64,000 bases of DNA from contig NZ_AP019400.1 in NCBI RefSeq assembly GCF_004295585.1, positions 496,001 through 560,000 of the forward strand, read 5' to 3'. This DNA is from Cohnella abietis. GTDB taxonomy: Bacteria; Bacillota; Bacilli; Paenibacillales; Paenibacillaceae. Position 1 is the first letter of the stretch; every line of letters begins with the position of its first letter. Under the pieces are notes generated by a model. That model had not been told where the DNA came from and did no database searches. It saw only the letters and a program-made list of their open reading frames with translations. Both the position numbers and the translations under genes were made by a program. Shown piece by piece: positions 60,358 through 64,000 of the stretch.

Positions 60358-60920
60358 TTAAGCGGAGATGCCGCATAACTCAGTCGTAAACGCGCCCCGG
60401 TGGAGGTAATTAGTAGGAGGTGCCGCGCAATTCAGTCACGAACGCACCCCAGTAGAGGTAGTTAGTAGGAGGTACCGCGCAACTCAGTCGCAAACGCACC
60501 CCAGTGGAGGAAGTTAGTAGGAGAAGCCGCGCAACTTAGTCGCAAAGGTGCCCCAGTGGAGGAAGTTAGTAGGAGAAGCCGCGCAACTCAGTCGTAAACG
60601 CGCCCAGTGGAGGAAGTTAGTAGGAGAAGCCGCGCAACTCAGTCGCAAAGGTGCCCCAGTGGAGGAAGTTAGTAGGAGAAGCCGCGCAAATCAGTCGTAA
60701 ACGCGCCCCAGTGGAGGAAGTTAGTAGGAGAAGCCGCGCAACTCAGTCGTAAACGCGCCTCAGTAGAGGTAATTAGTAGGAGGTACCGCATAACTCAGTA
60801 GCAAACGCACCCCAGTGGAGGAAGTTAGTAGGAGAAGCCGCGCAACTCGGTCGCAAACGCACCCCAGTGGAGGAATTTAGTAGGAGAAGCCGCGCAACTC
60901 AGTAGCAAAGGTGCCCCGGT
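60358..60920. repeat. Intergenic tandem array 6 (eleven units, 52-bp period)
   Basis: GTTAGTAGGAGAAGCCGCGCAA recurs at 60410, 60462, 60514, 60566, 60617, 60669, 60721, 60773, 60825 and 60877 (52 bp, one 51), after a degenerate first unit at 60358. Each unit then has CAGTCG(C/T)AAACGC(A/G)CCCCAGTGGAGGAA. Period 52 is not a multiple of three. Neighbouring genes converge on it. Between 60920 and the terminator at 60979 nothing is recognised. Confidence 0.92.
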
Positions 60921-60978
60921 CTAGAATAGTGACAGTGAGAGTGCCGTCCTCCCCTCGCACTTACAATCTGCAAAAAAA

Positions 60979-61013
60979 GGACTTAGGCAGAGACAAGCTC
61001 CGCCCAAGTCCTT
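60979..61013 (-). terminator. Terminator after the penicillin-binding protein gene
   Basis: On the minus strand GGACTTGGGCGGAGC...GCCTAAGTCC is followed by seven T. Confidence 0.85.
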
Positions 61014-61022
61014 CCTCCTCAA

Positions 61023-63071
61023 TTACCTGCCCACCCACCGGCGGAACCGTGACCAGAGGGAGTGACCTGTTCCCTCACCGCTATCCTCCAAGCCCTTCTT
61101 TTCAGAACCGTGTAAAGAGCATGTTTCTGTCGGTTCTGTCCCTGCTAAGAAGGTTTCGAGCACCGAATTGGGGCATTCCGGTGAAGCGAGCAGGCCAGTA
61201 GTGGGATCAATATTTACGCTAACAGCGCCTTCTGGAACAGGGAATAGAAGCGGGGGAGACCCCTCGAGAGCAGCTTGCGTAAATTGAGCGAATATAGGCG
61301 CTGCACGGTGAGCTTCACTCGAAGTAATAGCTCTACCCCGGTCATACCCGACCCACACTGCAGTTGTCAGATCAGGTGTATAGCCAACGAACCAAGCGTC
61401 CGAATCTGTAGTTCCCGTCTTACCCGCAACCGGTCGTTTGAGCATATGTTCTACACGGTGTCCTGTACCTCCTCGGTCAAACACGCTCTCCATTAGCTTT
61501 GTCGTTACGTACGATAGAGCTGGACTCAGTACTTCTACCAGATGGGGGTGGGCCTCATATAACAGCTTTCCATTGTGGTCTTGAATACTTGTTATCGCAA
61601 TGGGTTCTGCCCTGCGCCCCTCGTTAGCGAAGACAGAGAAAGCAGATGCCATCTCAAAAGGGCTCACGGGAAAAGTTCCTAAAGCCAGAGAGGGCACTGA
61701 TTTCAATGGAGCTTTTATGCCGAGCTTGCGTGCCATGGAGATTACACTTTCTGGCCCGACCTGCATAATCGTGTTGACAGCAAAAATATTGTCAGAAGTG
61801 GCAATAGCCTGACGCATACTGATTTCACCATTGAAGTAATGGTCATTATAGTTTCTCGGTCGATAAATCTTGCGGTCGTTATCGTAATAAAAATAGGTAG
61901 GCTCACTGCGATATCTAGTTGCCGGAGTGACAGAATGCTTCTCTAAAGCAGATGCGTACATGATAGGTTTAAAGGAAGAGCCAGGCTGACGAGTATTTGC
62001 GAATACACGATTAAACTGATTACTGCGGTAATTTCGCCCACCAACCATAGCTTTAATGTAACCGTTGCGAGGGTCAATGGCGATTAGTGCTGTTTGAAGC
62101 TCAGGGTTACCGCCTTGAAGTCCCTTTTTTACCGTGTTCTCTGCTATTTCCTGCATATGCGCATTAAGTGTTGTGCGAATAATCAGACCTTCCTCATTCA
62201 TAATCCGCTCGTCCATCCCTAGCTGATCAAGAGCAACTTTTTTGACATAATCGACGAAATAAGGAGCTGATCTATCCTCCTCCTCAGGCAGAGGGCGGAT
62301 GCTCAGACGCTGAGTGGCGGCGCTCGCAGCCTGCTCCTTCGTTATTTGGTCGGTGTCCTGCATCGCTTGAAGCACCTTGTGCTGTCTAGCTTGCGAATTA
62401 GCTAGATGAAGATGTGGAGAATAATATCGGGGACCCTTAGGGATCCCGGCTAATAGGGCGCTCTCTGCAAGGGTGAGCTCCTTTGCTGGCTTATCAAAAT
62501 ATAACCTGGAGGCGGCTTCTGCGCCGTAGGCTCCATGACCATAGTAGATTTGATTCAAATAGAGCTCTAGAATTTCATCTTTAGAATAAGCTCGCTCTAG
62601 TCGTGCTGCGTACCAAGCTTCCTTTAGCTTACGTGTCCAAGTTCTGGCATGGGAAAGATAAAGGTTGCGAGCAAGCTGTTGGGTTAATGTGCTTGCACCT
62701 TCCTGCTTGGACATATGTCTAATATCAATCCATGCCGCTCGTGCAAGCCCGTGTAAATCTACACCTGCATGCTCGTAAAAGCGGCGATCCTCGACGGCCA
62801 GCGTTGCCTTGACGAGCCATGGGGAAATATTAGAGAGCTTAACGATTTGCCGATTTACTCCACCCTGTAGAGTGGCTAGAACTTGTCCGTCTGCATCGAG
62901 AATTTGTGTAGATTGCATTGTTGCTCCCACAGGGAGAGGGGCATACTGAAGCAGCAAGCTTCCCGTAATGGTAAATGCCAGTAAGGCAAGCAGCGTCATC
63001 CAGCCAAGTCTACGTCTTATCTTTGTCCATTTGGATGGGATAGGCTTTACTTTGCTTGTTGTTTCGTCCAT
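61023..63071 (-). CDS. Bifunctional class A penicillin-binding protein (transglycosylase/transpeptidase)
   Basis: 682 residues. An N-terminal transmembrane anchor (about 24-45) is followed by a GT51 domain with AVEDRRFYEHAGVD (catalytic Glu), GASTLTQQLARNLYLS, and LELYLNQIYYGHGAYG, then a transpeptidase domain with active-site Ser in PGSSFKPIMYA (SxxK), SDN in ATSDNIFAV and KTGTTDSDAWFVGY. The enzyme polymerises glycan and cross-links stem peptides. PbpF/PBP2c-type relatives act in spore or vegetative wall synthesis. A short Cys-containing tail (ASPECPNSV, TETCSLHG) resembles those of Bacillus PBP1-type proteins. Confidence 0.94.
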   Translation of the reverse strand: MDETTSKVKPIPSKWTKIRRRLGWMTLLALLAFTITGSLLLQYAPLPVGATMQSTQILDADGQVLATLQGGVNRQIVKLSNISPWLVKATLAVEDRRFYEHAGVDLHGLARAAWIDIRHMSKQEGASTLTQQLARNLYLSHARTWTRKLKEAWYAARLERAYSKDEILELYLNQIYYGHGAYGAEAASRLYFDKPAKELTLAESALLAGIPKGPRYYSPHLHLANSQARQHKVLQAMQDTDQITKEQAASAATQRLSIRPLPEEEDRSAPYFVDYVKKVALDQLGMDERIMNEEGLIIRTTLNAHMQEIAENTVKKGLQGGNPELQTALIAIDPRNGYIKAMVGGRNYRSNQFNRVFANTRQPGSSFKPIMYASALEKHSVTPATRYRSEPTYFYYDNDRKIYRPRNYNDHYFNGEISMRQAIATSDNIFAVNTIMQVGPESVISMARKLGIKAPLKSVPSLALGTFPVSPFEMASAFSVFANEGRRAEPIAITSIQDHNGKLLYEAHPHLVEVLSPALSYVTTKLMESVFDRGGTGHRVEHMLKRPVAGKTGTTDSDAWFVGYTPDLTTAVWVGYDRGRAITSSEAHRAAPIFAQFTQAALEGSPPLLFPVPEGAVSVNIDPTTGLLASPECPNSVLETFLAGTEPTETCSLHGSEKKGLEDSGEGTGHSLWSRFRRWVGR

Positions 63072-63296
63072 GAGGTCAGCCCCTTTGTATTCTAGGAGGG
63101 AATAGTTGCCTCTTTAGTATGGAAAAGGAACCCAATGGCTATTCCTTCAATAATGAATCTACATTGTTAAGTAGAAATTAAAGGTTGCTTTTTGGTACAA
63201 TATAGTCGGTAATTGAGGATTTGACGAAATAAGGTCGACAGCTGGCGGAGATTATACTGGTGGCAAGGTCGTAACTATGACAAAAGGGGATTCATC

Positions 63297-64000
63297 ATGC
63301 GATTAAATCAAGCGTACTCCGGCAACGTGTTTATATGTAGCTCAGATGATTATGCAGCTTCCAAAGCTGTTATTTATGGAATGCCTATGGATTATACGGT
63401 ATCCTTTCGCCCAGGCTCTCGATTCGGCCCTGGTAGAATTCGTGAAGCTTCCGTTGGGTTAGAAGAATATAGCCCTTATCTCGACCGTAGTATCGTTGAT
63501 CTGGCTTACTTCGATGCTGGTGATCTAATGCTGCCATTCGGTAATGCAGCGAAGAGCCTTGATATTATCGCAGATTTCGTTCGTGGTGTGCTCGCTGACG
63601 ACAAGATTCCTGTCGGACTTGGTGGGGAGCACCTTGTTAGCTGGCCGGTTATTCAAGAGGTGTACAAGAAGTATCCGGATCTCGCTATTATCCATTTCGA
63701 TGCCCACACCGATCTGCGTGAGGATTATGAGGGTGAGCCGCTTTCCCACTCCACCCCGTTGCGTAAAGCGGCGGAGCTGATGGGTCCTACGAATATATAC
63801 CAATTCGGTATTCGTTCTGGATCGAAGGAAGATTGGACATATGCTCAGCAATCGGGCATTCATTTCCATCCGTTCGAGGTGGCTGAGCCATTGAAGCGGG
63901 AGCTACCTTCGCTCGAAGGTCGTCCTGTTTACGTGACGATTGATATTGACGTTCTTGACCCATCAGCCGCTCCGGGAACGGGCACAACTGAAGCTGGAGG
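63297..64000 (+). CDS. speB: Agmatinase (cut by the window's right edge)
   Basis: At least 234 codons from ATG 63297, 6 nt after AAGGGGA; the 3' end is beyond the window. Ureohydrolase pattern: YGMPMDYTVSFRPGSRFGP, manganese ligands in GLGGEHLVSW (His), IHFDAHTDLRE (Asp, His, Asp) and TIDIDVLDPSAAPGTG (two Asp). Agmatinase hydrolyses agmatine to putrescine and urea in polyamine synthesis. In Bacilli it usually follows speE (spermidine synthase); here it is preceded by a gap and the divergent penicillin-binding protein gene. Confidence 0.93.
   Translation, partial: MRLNQAYSGNVFICSSDDYAASKAVIYGMPMDYTVSFRPGSRFGPGRIREASVGLEEYSPYLDRSIVDLAYFDAGDLMLPFGNAAKSLDIIADFVRGVLADDKIPVGLGGEHLVSWPVIQEVYKKYPDLAIIHFDAHTDLREDYEGEPLSHSTPLRKAAELMGPTNIYQFGIRSGSKEDWTYAQQSGIHFHPFEVAEPLKRELPSLEGRPVYVTIDIDVLDPSAAPGTGTTEAG

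Noticed and set aside
60358..60920. CRISPR array
   Set aside because: Units are contiguous with no unique spacers between conserved repeats, and no cas genes are present. The same applies to the other five arrays.

Overview
The window reads as chromosomal DNA of a low-to-mid GC, endospore-forming Bacillota, most likely Paenibacillaceae (Paenibacillus/Cohnella type). The basis is gene content and style: a YheC/YheD-type spore-coat ATP-grasp protein, YwhD, HelD, a T-box leader on thrS, a ydaO-type c-di-AMP leader on an NlpC/P60 hydrolase, 7TM-DISM hybrid kinases paired with SARP/BTAD regulators, many AraC regulators, strong AGGAGG-type ribosome binding sites and frequent TTG/GTG starts. No tRNA, rRNA, insertion sequence, prophage or CRISPR array was seen. 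Both edge genes are cut: a hybrid histidine kinase on the left and an agmatinase on the right.

Layout. 1-4.1 kb: two-component pair. 4.1-7.5 kb: exonuclease III, glutamate racemase, M15 peptidase, Cof-type phosphatase. 7.5-11.3 kb: a minus-strand STAS / PAS-PAS-GGDEF-EAL / globin-coupled chemoreceptor operon. 11.4-20.7 kb: FabV enoyl reductase, three membrane or secreted proteins, an MBL hydrolase behind a perfect consensus promoter, a DEDDh exonuclease, a methyltransferase and a secreted propeller-like protein. 20.8-24.9 kb: ECF sigma/anti-sigma pair, then the T-box and thrS. 25-34.3 kb: mixed genes including a membrane-anchored Lon-like protease with two membrane partners, a chemoreceptor with an acidic insert, an AraC/SRPBCC divergent pair, an AadK-like adenylyltransferase and a universal stress protein. 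34.4-36.3 kb: ABC-F protein. 37.1-40.9 kb: an IsdG-like monooxygenase, SbnB, SbnA and a PaaK-like adenylating enzyme, i.e. a small L-2,3-diaminopropionate cluster. 42.5-46.9 kb: Fur-controlled siderophore ABC ATPase, then MoxR-DUF58-membrane operon. 47-56 kb: AraC, VOC protein, NlpC/P60 hydrolase, M1 peptidase operon, HelD, YwhD. 56.3-60.3 kb: SGNH hydrolase and two medium-chain dehydrogenases divergent from an AraC regulator. 61-64 kb: class A penicillin-binding protein and agmatinase.

The most unusual content lies in the gene-poor gaps. Four gaps hold six tandem-repeat arrays whose units differ in sequence but all have a period of 49-52 bp (17334-17592, 17615-17833, 36395-36910, 48502-49005, 49028-49270, 60358-60920). 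Three of the four gaps lie between convergent genes. Some units share short boxes (GTTA[C/G]T, and TAGT or CAGT followed by CG), so they may be diverged members of one undescribed intergenic repeat superfamily.

Two genes also appear to begin at rare codons: ATT at 59305 (dehydrogenase, minus strand) and CTG at 47165 (AraC regulator). Start sites were moved from the longest open frame wherever a ribosome binding site or family N-terminus decided it; the reasoning is given per gene. All functional calls come from reading motifs by eye, without database searches.
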